Shown: positions 43,605 through 52,925 of the stretch, piece after piece | Position numbering within the stretch: the first letter of the stretch is position 1 | Layout of the letters: every line of letters starts with the position of its first letter | Assembly: GCA_015698285.1 (NCBI GenBank) | Contig: CP048685.1 | Coordinates: 1,240,001-1,304,000, forward strand | DNA length: 64,000 nucleotides | Reading direction: 5' to 3' | Source of the DNA: Candidatus Nitronauta litoralis | GTDB taxonomy: Bacteria; Nitrospinota; Nitrospinia; Nitrospinales; Nitrospinaceae | Translations under genes and position numbers: made by a program | Notes under the pieces: model-generated | What the model saw: only the letters and a program-made list of their open reading frames with translations | The model's database searches: none | Told to the model about the DNA's origin: nothing

Positions 43605-44762
43605 TCAATTATTCTGAAGTTCTTTTTTTCGTTCAATGATTTCCGGGTCCATGAGGCGGGCAGCGTGCATGTGGCCGTTTTCAACCGCGCGGTCGAGCGG
43701 GGTTAAGCCATCTTTGTTTTTTGCTTTCTGATCAATCTTATACCGGATGAACAATTCAGTCAGTTTGATGTTGCCATTAGCCGCAGCTTCATGAAGGAGG
43801 GTGTTCCCATTTGAATCTTTCTCGGTAACTTTTGCACCGCGTTCGATCAGCATTTCGACCACATCCGTATGGTCGTTCATCACAGCGGTGAACAAAGCAG
43901 AGCGACCCAGTGGGTCGGGGGCGCGGATATCCGCTCCACCGTCCAGTAGAATATCCACCACATCTTCATGACCTTCCCGGGCAGCATGATACAACGGCTT
44001 GATTGAATCTCCCGATGAACCGTTGGGGTTCGCTCCAAGTTGAATTAAAAGTTTTGCTGTTTTGTCCTGGCCGCCCTTTGCTGCCGCGGCCAGCGGCGAA
44101 CCCGACTTCGGATTAATATTGGCTCCCAGCGTTACCAGTGCTTCAACGGCATCCGACTTTCCATTCACCGCAGCGTGGTTGATCGGGGGTGCACCCAGGC
44201 TATCCTTGATATCTACAGGCGTACCCCGTTCAACCAGAAACCGGACGGTGGCCGGCCAGCCTTCACGGGCCGCAAAATGGAGCGCTGTGTAGCCGTGGTC
44301 ATCCACATCCTTGATGCGCGCGCCGGACTCTACCAGAAATTCTGCCGTCGCGGTTTTACCGTTCAAGGCAGCGAGGTGCAGTGGTGTGAGATGCTTGTTG
44401 TTAAAAGTATTGACACTGGCACCCTTGTTGATCAGTTCATGGGCGATCAACATTTGCCCACCCTCCGCCGCATAATGAAGGGGAATGTTTCCATCCTTAT
44501 CCGTCATGTTAGTCTGGGCTCCGGCTTCCAAAAGCAATTCAACAATTTCCACATTTGCGTGTTTGGCTGCAGAATGTAAGGGAGTGCCGTCTGAAGGAGT
44601 CAGCACATTAGGCTCGTATCCCTTTGCCAGAAGGCGCTTGACCTCATTGACATCACCTGCGTTGGTTGCATCATCGAGGATTGGTGTGCTTACAGTATTG
44701 CAGGCAGTTAACGCAATGAATGCCGCCAATGTGAAAATTAGTTTAAGAAAAGTTTGATTCAT
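43605..44762 (-). CDS. ankyrin-repeat lipoprotein
   Basis: 385 residues. A type II signal peptide ends in LTACN (Cys 21), so it is a lipoprotein, probably periplasmic-facing. The mature part is about ten ankyrin repeats, each with the GxTPLHxAAxxGxxxxVxxLL pattern (for example TPLHSAAKHANVEIVELLLE and TALHFAAREGWPATVRFLVE), ending near residue 375. It should act as a protein-binding scaffold. The fold resembles the C-terminal half of the 2349-3584 protein. No neighbour suggests its partner. Confidence 0.9.
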   Translation of the reverse strand: MNQTFLKLIFTLAAFIALTACNTVSTPILDDATNAGDVNEVKRLLAKGYEPNVLTPSDGTPLHSAAKHANVEIVELLLEAGAQTNMTDKDGNIPLHYAAEGGQMLIAHELINKGASVNTFNNKHLTPLHLAALNGKTATAEFLVESGARIKDVDDHGYTALHFAAREGWPATVRFLVERGTPVDIKDSLGAPPINHAAVNGKSDAVEALVTLGANINPKSGSPLAAAAKGGQDKTAKLLIQLGANPNGSSGDSIKPLYHAAREGHEDVVDILLDGGADIRAPDPLGRSALFTAVMNDHTDVVEMLIERGAKVTEKDSNGNTLLHEAAANGNIKLTELFIRYKIDQKAKNKDGLTPLDRAVENGHMHAARLMDPEIIERKKELQNN

Positions 44763-44968
44763 TTGAAAACCTCGTTGAAGCAGGAATGGGGATGGGGGTA
44801 TTACCTGGCCTGGTCAGGCAAAAGCTGGACCAACAACTTGTCAACACAAAGGGGATTCGAAAACTTCTGCCAGACTCTCAAAATGCTACCGGATAAAAAG
44901 TCACTCTTTATAAAAGTTTCTCACGCGGTTTTGGTTAAAGTCAAGGTGGCAAATATTCTTCGGTACAG

Positions 44969-46210
44969 TCAGGTTTTAGGAGCTTTCTCAACCAGCCGAC
45001 CGATGGTCAGGCCTTGTACCAGAACAGAAAAGATAACCACAACATAGGTCATGGTCAGAATGACATCACGTTCGGGGGAGGAGGGTAGGGAGAGGGCCAG
45101 CGCAACCGATATTCCACCACGCAGGCCACCCCATGTCAGAATCCGGATGGTGTGCGGAGGAAACTCCCGTTTCCATTTAAGCAGGAACACAGGAATCGAT
45201 ACACCGGCCAGTCTGGCGGCAAGTACCACCGGAATCGCCAGCACACCTGCCAGCAGGTGATTACCTTCAAAAGTGAGCACCAGAACTTCGAGCCCCAACA
45301 AAACAAACAGCACGGCGTTTAGAATTTCGTCGACCAGTTCCCAGAAGGTATCGACGTGTTCCACCGTTGTCTCAGACATGGCAAAACTGCGGCCATGGTT
45401 GCCGATAAGCAGACCTGCTGTAACAGCAGCGATTGGTGCAGAAACATGAAGGGTTTCTGCAAGTGCGTAACCACAGAAAACCAGAGCGAGTGTAATCAAC
45501 ACTTCCACCCGGTACTCGTCGAGGCTTTTGAGCATGCGATAGGCCAGGTACCCCATGCCGAGTCCAAACAACGCACCCCCCACTGCCTCTTCAACAAACA
45601 GGAGAGAGATGGCGCTCAATGTAGCTTCACGCTCACCGGTAGCGATACCGAGGATTACCAGAAACACGACTACAGCAATTCCATCATTAAAAAGCGATTC
45701 TCCGGCAATTTTGGTTTCCAGTTCTTTGGGTGCTCCAGCTGTTTTCATTATAGAAAGGACTGCGATAGGGTCGGTCGGTGAAATCAATGCGCCGAACAAA
45801 AGACAATAGATAAAAGGCAGATGAATTCCCAACGCGCCCACCAGAGCATAAGTCAGACCACCAATTAAGGCGGTGGACAACATGACTCCAAAGGTAGCCA
45901 ACAGGGTGATGATCCATTTTTGTTTTGCGAGGTCATTGAGGTTGATGTGCAGGGCACCAGCAAACAAAAGAGCTCCCAACATGCCGTGCATCACCAGTCG
46001 TTCAAAGTCAAGACTGTCTAACAGTTGGGTTGCAGTGGCTTCCAATTCAGGCAGAAGCCCGGTTTTTCCACCAGTAATAAGACCAAGAGAAAAAACCAGG
46101 GCAATAGCCATCACTCCGATGCTGGGCGGAAGTTTCAACAGGCGATGATTGAGGTAACTGAATCCTGCAGTGAAAAACAGTAACCAGGCAATGAGATGAA
46201 GGGGGTCCAA
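44969..46210 (-). CDS. Na+/H+ antiporter, CPA1 (NhaP) family
   Basis: 413 residues from TTG 46210 with about 12 membrane helices. Core CPA1 motifs are LLFGALISPTDPIAVLSIMK and the transport-site Asp pair in GESLFNDGIAVVVFLVILG, followed by RILTWGGLRGGISVALAL with its conserved Arg and Gly. It exchanges Na+ (or K+) for protons across the inner membrane. It ends at the start of a possibly shared region with the ankyrin gene, separated by 206 bases that show no gene. Divergent from the amidoligase gene. Confidence 0.92.
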   Translation of the reverse strand: MDPLHLIAWLLFFTAGFSYLNHRLLKLPPSIGVMAIALVFSLGLITGGKTGLLPELEATATQLLDSLDFERLVMHGMLGALLFAGALHINLNDLAKQKWIITLLATFGVMLSTALIGGLTYALVGALGIHLPFIYCLLFGALISPTDPIAVLSIMKTAGAPKELETKIAGESLFNDGIAVVVFLVILGIATGEREATLSAISLLFVEEAVGGALFGLGMGYLAYRMLKSLDEYRVEVLITLALVFCGYALAETLHVSAPIAAVTAGLLIGNHGRSFAMSETTVEHVDTFWELVDEILNAVLFVLLGLEVLVLTFEGNHLLAGVLAIPVVLAARLAGVSIPVFLLKWKREFPPHTIRILTWGGLRGGISVALALSLPSSPERDVILTMTYVVVIFSVLVQGLTIGRLVEKAPKT

Positions 46211-46332
46211 GCCTTGAATAACCTTGAAAGAATGTGAGTATTGCCTTTATATATACCACTCCTTACCTATTGGTCCACCCGTTTTCTTTTAGGTATACTG
46301 GTTTTTAAAATAAACCCTGGATAAAATCTCTA

Positions 46333-47352
46333 ATGCCCGAATCCTCCTCACTCCATAGTTATTCGATACCACCCATTCAGGAAAGCTCTTCGGGAGGGAA
46401 TCGCCGCGTTGGAATTGAGATCGAGTTCGCCGTAAGTGAAGTTCGTTTGATCGCTGACACTGTATTGAATTTATTTGGTGGGTCGCTGGAAAAAGAGAAC
46501 GACCACCGTTACAGGATTACCGGTACACCCTTTGGGACTTTCACTGTAGAGCTCGACACCCAGTATGCGCATCCTACCCAACCTGCATCAAAATCTGAGA
46601 ATCCACTGGAAACCTGGCTGGAATGGGAAGTCGACAAGTTCATCCATTCGGTGGTTGGTCATGTGAGCAAAACTCTGGTGCCCTACGAAATAGTGACCCC
46701 TCCGATTCCAATAAATCGCCTTAGGGAAATAAACCCTTTAATCCAGACATTAGCCAACCTGGGTGCGGAAGGAACCGATGAGCATCCGCTTTATGCTTTT
46801 GGTCTGCATTTGAATCCTGAAGCTCCGGAATTTTCAGCAGAATCCATATTGAATCATTTGCGTGCCTTTATCGTCTTGTCGGACTGGCTGCATGAAGTCA
46901 TGGATATCGATATGGCTCGAAAACTGTCTCCTTATATAAATACGTTTCCTTCCGACTACGCGGTGAAAATATTGTCGCGTCACTACAAGCCTGACTTGTC
47001 AGAGTTGATCGACGACTATCTGGAATTCAATCCAACCCGCAACCGCGAACTGGATCTGGTTCCCCTGTTTCTACATCTGGATGAAAATCGCGTGCGTAAA
47101 AAGCTGGACGATGAGTTATCATCCGCCCGTCCCACCTACCATTATCGGCTTCCGGACTGTCGGCTGAACGATCCCAACTGGAGCCTTGCCCGCGAGTGGA
47201 ATTACTGGGTGGAGGTTGAGCGATTGGCTGCAGACCAGGAACGCTTATGCTCCATAAGTGATGCATTTATCGAGCACCAGACGAAATGGATTAAATGGAA
47301 GTGGCTGGAAAAAGCCCAACCCTGGTTGCCAAAGTTGAAATCCATTTCATAA
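46333..47352 (+). CDS. amidoligase (COOH-NH2 ligase, Amidoligase_2 family)
   Basis: 339 residues. RVGIEIEFAVSEVRLIADTV at about 23-42 is the ATP/metal-binding first strand of the glutamate-cysteine-ligase-like amidoligases, and YEIVTPPIPINRLREI holds a second conserved strand. The remainder (FGLHLNPEAP, FIVLSDWLHE, WSLAREWNYWVEVERLAA) matches the domain. The family forms amide bonds on small molecules or peptides and is often clustered with amidotransferases. Here the neighbours are nhaP and msrA, so no pathway is suggested. Confidence 0.8.
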   Translation: MPESSSLHSYSIPPIQESSSGGNRRVGIEIEFAVSEVRLIADTVLNLFGGSLEKENDHRYRITGTPFGTFTVELDTQYAHPTQPASKSENPLETWLEWEVDKFIHSVVGHVSKTLVPYEIVTPPIPINRLREINPLIQTLANLGAEGTDEHPLYAFGLHLNPEAPEFSAESILNHLRAFIVLSDWLHEVMDIDMARKLSPYINTFPSDYAVKILSRHYKPDLSELIDDYLEFNPTRNRELDLVPLFLHLDENRVRKKLDDELSSARPTYHYRLPDCRLNDPNWSLAREWNYWVEVERLAADQERLCSISDAFIEHQTKWIKWKWLEKAQPWLPKLKSIS

Positions 47353-47412
47353 TAGCTATCCTGTTTAACAATAATGAATAAAGATCCTTCATTTTTTAAA
47401 GGAGATCATATT

Positions 47413-47880
47413 ATGGCACAGGCCACATTCGCAGCCGGTTGTTTCTGGGGAGTCGAGCTTGCTTTCCAGAAATTAAAAGGCGTTACAGATACCAAAGTCG
47501 GTTACACCCATGGACAGACTGAAAACCCAACCTACGAAATGGTTTGCACGGGACAGACCGGGCACGCGGAAGCTGTTTGGGTAGAGTTTGATCCATCCAT
47601 CATTTCATACAACGAACTGCTCGATGTGTTCTGGAGCAAGCACGATCCAACGCAGGTGAACCGCCAGGGACCGGATATAGGCACCCAGTATCGCTCCGGA
47701 ATCTATTTTCACGATGAAGAGCAACATCAACAGGCAATTCAATCACGCGATGCCCTGGAAAATTCGGGCCGCTATTCATTTCCAATTGCCACTGAAATCA
47801 AACCTGCTGCTGTTTTTTATCCGGCAGAAGATTATCACCAACGCTATCTCGAAAAACGGGGAATGACCCACTGCGGTTGA
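47413..47880 (+). CDS. msrA: peptide methionine-(S)-sulfoxide reductase
   Basis: 155 residues from ATG 47413, preceded by AAAGGAGA; an in-frame ATG at 47374 would add 13 residues without support. GCFWG at 9-13 holds the catalytic Cys, and [52 protein letters not shown] and [12 protein letters not shown] are family motifs. It repairs oxidised methionine and reduces the S-epimer. C-terminal MTHCG has a Cys that may be the resolving one. Confidence 0.95.
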   Translation: MAQATFAAGCFWGVELAFQKLKGVTDTKVGYTHGQTENPTYEMVCTGQTGHAEAVWVEFDPSIISYNELLDVFWSKHDPTQVNRQGPDIGTQYRSGIYFHDEEQHQQAIQSRDALENSGRYSFPIATEIKPAAVFYPAEDYHQRYLEKRGMTHCG

Positions 47881-48017
47881 TTGGCAGAAATGCAGCGGGC
47901 TCAATAAATTTGAATCAAAAAGTCTATCCAACGCATCTTAAAATGTATTCGGATGCATGTGTAGCCAGTTCCGTTTGAAATTTTTTTCAGCAATAGTAGA
48001 TCTGGAGAGGATCCATC

Positions 48018-48755
48018 ATGTTTGATAAAGACCCGTATCCTTCAATGAGCGCTGATGAACTGTTGATGCAGTTAAAATCTATCCTCAATAAAACAGAAGA
48101 GGAGATGATCCATCTCAAAGCCGAATCCATTCGAGGACTGGTCAGATGGCGGGCAAAACTGCCTGATATGAGCGGAATCACCTTGTCCAAATCCGACCTT
48201 TGCGCACTCGATCTGACCTATGTGGATTTTACAGATTCCGATTTAAGCGAAGCCCTGATGATCGGTGTCAACCTCACCGAGGCAGATCTTGTTCGTACGA
48301 ACTTTAAAAAAACCAATTTAGGTGGGTCCAATTTTTACAGTGCGGATCTGACAGATGCCAATCTCCTGGAGGCGAATCTTGCAAAAACCGATTTAACCGA
48401 AGCCACGCTCCAGGGAGCGAATTTTGAAAATGCAGACATCGGGCATGGCTCGGATTTCAGTTACGCCGATCTCACCGACGCCAATTTAAAAAATGCCAAC
48501 CTGCGTGCCGGAAAGTTTCCTGGCACCACTCTGACGGGTGCCAACTTGACCGGTGCCGATCTCTCACTTTCTGAAAACCTCACAGTCGAACAGATTAAAT
48601 CCGCCACCATTGATAAAGCCACTCGCTTCCCGAGTTACATCATTATCAAATGGACCAGCGATACGGATTACGACATCCAGATCGATTACAACGCGGAATC
48701 CCCCGAAACCAAAGGAACCTTCCCCATAGAACCCCCGGATCCCTTTGCCTCCTAG
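48018..48755 (+). CDS. pentapeptide-repeat protein
   Basis: 245 residues. After about 55 residues of helical N-terminus, repeats of A(D/N)LxxAxL occur from about 65 to 190: ADLVRTNFKKTNLGGSNF, ADLTDANLLEANLAKTDL, ANLRAGKFPG, TLTGANLTGADLS. These form a right-handed quadrilateral beta-helix. Some pentapeptide proteins bind gyrase, but nothing here points to that. The C-terminus reads IEPPDPFAS. The stop is directly followed by a hairpin repeat. GGAGAGGA lies 8 bases before ATG. Confidence 0.9.
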   Translation: MFDKDPYPSMSADELLMQLKSILNKTEEEMIHLKAESIRGLVRWRAKLPDMSGITLSKSDLCALDLTYVDFTDSDLSEALMIGVNLTEADLVRTNFKKTNLGGSNFYSADLTDANLLEANLAKTDLTEATLQGANFENADIGHGSDFSYADLTDANLKNANLRAGKFPGTTLTGANLTGADLSLSENLTVEQIKSATIDKATRFPSYIIIKWTSDTDYDIQIDYNAESPETKGTFPIEPPDPFAS

Positions 48756-48772
48756 CCACCTTGCGGTGGGGC
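48756..48772. repeat. 17-bp stop-codon-adjacent hairpin repeat, copy 3
   Basis: Third exact copy of CCACCTTGCGGTGGGGC, beginning right after TAG of the pentapeptide gene. An A/T-rich stretch with TTTTTT follows, so it may end transcription on + here. Confidence 0.8.
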
Positions 48773-48956
48773 TAAATTTTAAAAACTTTTTTAACTGACC
48801 TCCACAACTTTTAACCATCAGTATCTTTTTCCGGCCGCAACTCCGACTGAGGAGTGCTCGGCGCTCCTTGCGGAGGGCCAACGTGCAACTTGTTCCGCAA
48901 AGCACCTTCATCCTCCTGCACCACCTGGCAACCGTAAAATTTCTCTAGTTGTTCGT

Positions 48957-49766
48957 CTACTCGATTTTACGTTGGCCCAGCATCCAGGGGATGGGTTCTT
49001 TTTTGTTCCAGTCATAATCGGTGTAGCGGCATATTCTCGCCAACTGTGCACAGAAAAGGGCATCCTCTTTTGTTTTTCCGGATTTGATATATGTCTCAAC
49101 GATCATTTTCCAAATCTCTGCTTTCCAGAAATCGTATTGTTCCCGGTAATCATCCACGGCATCCCGGAATGGGGCCAGCAATTCCTCTGCCCCTTCAGCA
49201 TCCACTCCAGGGCAACCTTCAAAATTATCAGCCGGCCTCCCGCATAATGCCTGTTTAAAAAATTCGAGGTCAGCAAGATAACGACTGATGGTCAATGGGA
49301 TTTTAAGCTTCGGGTTCCATCCATTTCCAGGAATCATCTTGAGGTTCGGGTTCGTGCTGATCATCAACCGCGGTTCGTTCATTGGATAAGGTGACGTTGC
49401 CCACACACCCAGCACATCAATGGATTCCAGACCTGGATAGCGTAAACAGGAGTGGTTGTGCTTGAGATATTGAATCAAGGCCGGATACAAACGCGAATCC
49501 CGTGTGGCAATTTGGCCGTAGAGCTGGTAATCGCTGAATAATCTAAGCCGAAAATGGGCTGTGTCCGATAGCGCAATTTCAACAGACTCCGTTTGAAATC
49601 GTGCTGACCACTCACTGATAATCTGGGACAACTCCATGATAGTTTTTTCTTCCAGGGCGTGAACATTGTGAACAGCTGAAGTGCGCACCTCACCCTCTCC
49701 CCGTGCCGAATACAAACTTGCCAGCCGATCACCATCAATGAGTAGACTTTTGTAAACAGAATTCAT
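48957..49766 (-). CDS. hypothetical protein, possibly frameshifted at its 3' end
   Basis: 269 residues from ATG 49766. Starts with a possible Asp-containing strand (SLLIDGDRLASLY), then helical sequence with SDTAHFRLRLFSDYQLYGQIATRDSRLYPALIQYLKH and a C-terminal ARICRYTDYDW. It somewhat recalls PIN/5'-nuclease-like proteins, but I do not recognise a family. After the TAG, an alternative frame stays open for about 50 codons (48805-48956) and reads like protein (RVDEQLEKFYGCQVV, HVGPPQGAP), so the real C-terminus may have been lost to a 1-base deletion. Convergent with the pentapeptide gene. Confidence 0.6.
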   Translation of the reverse strand: MNSVYKSLLIDGDRLASLYSARGEGEVRTSAVHNVHALEEKTIMELSQIISEWSARFQTESVEIALSDTAHFRLRLFSDYQLYGQIATRDSRLYPALIQYLKHNHSCLRYPGLESIDVLGVWATSPYPMNEPRLMISTNPNLKMIPGNGWNPKLKIPLTISRYLADLEFFKQALCGRPADNFEGCPGVDAEGAEELLAPFRDAVDDYREQYDFWKAEIWKMIVETYIKSGKTKEDALFCAQLARICRYTDYDWNKKEPIPWMLGQRKIE

Positions 49767-49993
49767 CTAGGAATCCTTTTCATCCCATGGGCGAAAAATG
49801 ATCTGTGAATGAAAATGATTTAAGAATGCGCAATTAAGCGTAAAACTTCATTCTTCCACAGAATATTACGTAGAATAAGTTTAATTTTACCGTTAAATTG
49901 ATTAATAGACCGGCCTGTCGAAACTCCCAGGGGAAAAGGCCTGTAAGTTATTTTATTAAATCTTATTGCGGACCTGCCGCGCGGAAAATAACC

Positions 49994-51934
49994 ATGGCCT
50001 TTTCCGGTCAAGTTTTAGATGATCACAGGTTGAATCAAAAATTTCCGGGTTCCCTCTTGGTTATTATCCTGACTCTGGGAACCGGGATCTGGTTTGCCAA
50101 TCAATACCTGACACAGCAATTCCGAATTTCAGAGGGACAAACCCTGGTCCAGTCACTTTCTGTTTCGCTAAGCTCCTCGTGGATCAAAGACAATGCGCAA
50201 CCTGCGGAACAATTGTTAATGTCCCTTGCCAGTATCCCCCATGTTAATTCTGCTGCATTATATACCGACGATGGTGCTCTCCTGGCCCAATACTTTTCCG
50301 AGGAATACTCCGGGTCCTTGCCCGAAAAACCTGGCCCGATTGGAATCAAAGTCGGGGATTCGGGAATAGAATTTTTTCATTCCCTGACCACAAACCAGAC
50401 CGGTCCATCCAGCACCCTTTATCTGAACCTGGCATTTGAAGACGACTCCCTTCAATGGAAAGTGTTGGGTTTTTTAATGTTGGCACTGCTTATTGGTTTT
50501 GGTGTGGGATCAATCGGCCTGTTATCTTTTTTGAAACAACAAGCCGGGAAACCCGAATCCTCCGTATCAAAAAGTTCCATCGGAAAACTGAGAGAAATTT
50601 CTGGAAAAGCGTCTTCATCAGGTTCAAAAATTGATCGGGATTACATCAAAGTCCTCGAAATTGAGGAACGGCTGAAGCTCGAAGTCCTGATTCGGAAGCA
50701 GGGTGAAGACATTCTTAAGACCCATCATCGCATTCTCAAACATCTGGCCGTCGGAAACTCGCTGGAAGAGGTTCTGGACCTGGTTAACCTCAATCTCAAA
50801 AGGCAAATGCTTCCAGACACGGTTTGCGCTATTTATATTCTGGACGAAGAAAACTCTGAGTTGACCTTGATTTCCGCCCCGCAACTTTGTGACTCCAGCC
50901 AACTGGGTTTAAGAAAATGGGATGTTTCTCCTGACGGGATCACTTTTGGAGTAAGTGCTCACTCTAATGAAATCGTTATAGTGGAAAATTTTGCTGAAGA
51001 TCCACACTGGGCCAGAATTTTGGATAACAGTGTCATCAAGGAATACAAAGCCTGCTGGTCGGTTCCCATACCCGATCCTTCCGGAAACCCCATTGGTGTT
51101 GTAGGCGTTCTTTGCCAACACAATCGCAGTCCATCCGTGGAAGAACTCAAGCACCTGAATTCCTCGGCATTCCTTGCCGGGATGGCCATCACTCGTAAGC
51201 AGTACGAGGAAGATCTTCATAATTATTCACGGGAACTGGCCCGAAGTAATCAGGACCTTGAAGAGTTTGCCAGCATTGCCTCCCATGACCTGCAGGAACC
51301 TTTGCGCAAAGTTACGGCTTTTGGAGAACGGCTCAAAAAACATTCCGGTGAATATCTGGATGAACGCGGCAAAGATTATCTTGAAAGAATGTTGAGGGGG
51401 ACTGTCCGGATGCAAAATTTTATAACCGACCTTCTGGAATATTCCAGGACTGGCGCCAAAGCGGGCCCCCTCACCCCAATCGACTTGAACCAGTTGCTGA
51501 AAGATATTTTAATCGACTTCGAGTTTCGCATTGAAGAAGTTGGAGCGAACATTCAAATAGAGTCGTTGCCAACAGTCGATGGGGACCCGGTTCGGTTGCG
51601 CCAGGTGTTCGCGAACCTGATCGGCAATGCACTTAAATTTATTCGCAAGGGTGTTCCTCCACATATTAAAATCACCACCTCGATTCCAAATAAACACCAC
51701 GTCCGGATCCATGTGCAAGACAATGGGATTGGTTTCGATGACAGCCTCAGTAGCCGCATTTTCAGACCCTTCGAACGTTTAAACCCGACCCACGCTTTCA
51801 AAGGCAGTGGTATGGGGCTTGCCTTGTGTAGAAAAATCATCGAACATCACGGAGGCACCATAAGTGCCTCAAGCGTAAAAGGAAAAGGAACCTGCATCAC
51901 AGTTGAATTATCTATGGTCAGAAAAACAAATTGA
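49994..51934 (+). CDS. membrane sensor histidine kinase with GAF domain
   Basis: 646 residues from ATG 49994; the frame is open upstream to a TTG at 49898. Two membrane helices (about 16-35 and 155-175) bracket a periplasmic region. A GAF domain (about 235-390) precedes the kinase core: IASHDLQEPLRKVTAFGERL (H-box), NLIGNALKFI (N-box), DNGIGFD (G1) and GMGLALCRKI (G2). The SHDLQEPL type of H-box is usual for phytochrome-like or PAS/GAF kinases whose partner is a short receiver such as Rcp1. No such regulator is adjacent. Confidence 0.92.
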   Translation: MAFSGQVLDDHRLNQKFPGSLLVIILTLGTGIWFANQYLTQQFRISEGQTLVQSLSVSLSSSWIKDNAQPAEQLLMSLASIPHVNSAALYTDDGALLAQYFSEEYSGSLPEKPGPIGIKVGDSGIEFFHSLTTNQTGPSSTLYLNLAFEDDSLQWKVLGFLMLALLIGFGVGSIGLLSFLKQQAGKPESSVSKSSIGKLREISGKASSSGSKIDRDYIKVLEIEERLKLEVLIRKQGEDILKTHHRILKHLAVGNSLEEVLDLVNLNLKRQMLPDTVCAIYILDEENSELTLISAPQLCDSSQLGLRKWDVSPDGITFGVSAHSNEIVIVENFAEDPHWARILDNSVIKEYKACWSVPIPDPSGNPIGVVGVLCQHNRSPSVEELKHLNSSAFLAGMAITRKQYEEDLHNYSRELARSNQDLEEFASIASHDLQEPLRKVTAFGERLKKHSGEYLDERGKDYLERMLRGTVRMQNFITDLLEYSRTGAKAGPLTPIDLNQLLKDILIDFEFRIEEVGANIQIESLPTVDGDPVRLRQVFANLIGNALKFIRKGVPPHIKITTSIPNKHHVRIHVQDNGIGFDDSLSSRIFRPFERLNPTHAFKGSGMGLALCRKIIEHHGGTISASSVKGKGTCITVELSMVRKTN

Positions 51935-52025
51935 CATAACAGCCCGGGCCTTCTTATCCTTATTTCTGCGGGGATAATCCATCCAATAATGTTTCAAATT
52001 TCTACTGCAGGACTCAGGCAGGCCT

Positions 52026-52925
52026 ATGTTCGAATTCCTGGTTCACATTCCTGGCCCAACCTATCTGACAATTTATGCGATAGGCACCATAGTAATCCTT
52101 GCCGCCGCCTGGTACATGAGTCTCGAAGATTCCCTGCGTTACAAGGAACCCTCGCCTTCCAAATTCGATTCGATCACCATCGCTACATTGCTTGGCCGAC
52201 ACCACGTAATCCGGACGGTCGTGTTCAGTTTATGGAACCGTGACCTGATCCATTTCGAGGGATCCGACGATAATCCACAGTTGAAATCTGCAGTCGGACC
52301 CGAGCGGGGCGAAACCCCTATAGAAAAGATTCTTCTCCAGTTTTTAAGACATCCGCACCACCCAACCGTTTTGTTTGCGAACCCCCAACTCAAACAGGAC
52401 CTGGACAAGGAACTCGCTCCCATTGAAGACAAGTTGACGCGCGCCCATCTTAGACTGGATCCCGATACCAAAAAGAGAAAAGTAAAAATTGCCTGGATGG
52501 TTGTGCTGGTGTTGTTCTCCGCTGGAATTCTCAAACTTATCTTCGGCGTTTCACGTAACAAACCTGTCGGATTTCTCATTCTCGAAATGATCGTGGCGTT
52601 GATCCTTTTACTGGTCGTGCTGCGTCCCTGGAAAAAGGTGACGCGCCTTGGAGACCGCTATTTAAAACAATTGAAAAAACATTTCCAATGGGTCAAGGAT
52701 GCTATCGAAAATGGGAAGGTCCCAAACGGACTGGACCCGGCCCTGCCTCTTGCTGTATTTGGAACCGGTATGTTCACCAACATTCCTGCATTTCAATCCT
52801 TCAGCGACAGGTTTGGTCGCTCTTCAAATTCCACCGGGACCGGTTGCGGAGGGTGCTCTGTTTCCTCCGGTGATGGTGACGGAGGGGGCGGTTGCGGAGG
52901 CGGATGCGGAGGGTGCGGCGGATGA
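52026..52925 (+). CDS. membrane protein with Gly/Cys-rich C-terminal tail
   Basis: 299 residues from ATG 52026. Three membrane segments (about 13-35, 155-178 and 182-204) are separated by soluble stretches. The last 30 residues are almost only Gly, Cys, Ser and Thr (for example CGGCSVSSGDGDGGGG) and end CGGCGG. The layout and tail match the TIGR04222 membrane proteins as I recall them. The tail looks like a substrate for the radical SAM enzyme encoded next. Four-base overlap (ATGA) with that gene. No function is known to me. Confidence 0.75.
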   Translation: MFEFLVHIPGPTYLTIYAIGTIVILAAAWYMSLEDSLRYKEPSPSKFDSITIATLLGRHHVIRTVVFSLWNRDLIHFEGSDDNPQLKSAVGPERGETPIEKILLQFLRHPHHPTVLFANPQLKQDLDKELAPIEDKLTRAHLRLDPDTKKRKVKIAWMVVLVLFSAGILKLIFGVSRNKPVGFLILEMIVALILLLVVLRPWKKVTRLGDRYLKQLKKHFQWVKDAIENGKVPNGLDPALPLAVFGTGMFTNIPAFQSFSDRFGRSSNSTGTGCGGCSVSSGDGDGGGGCGGGCGGCGG

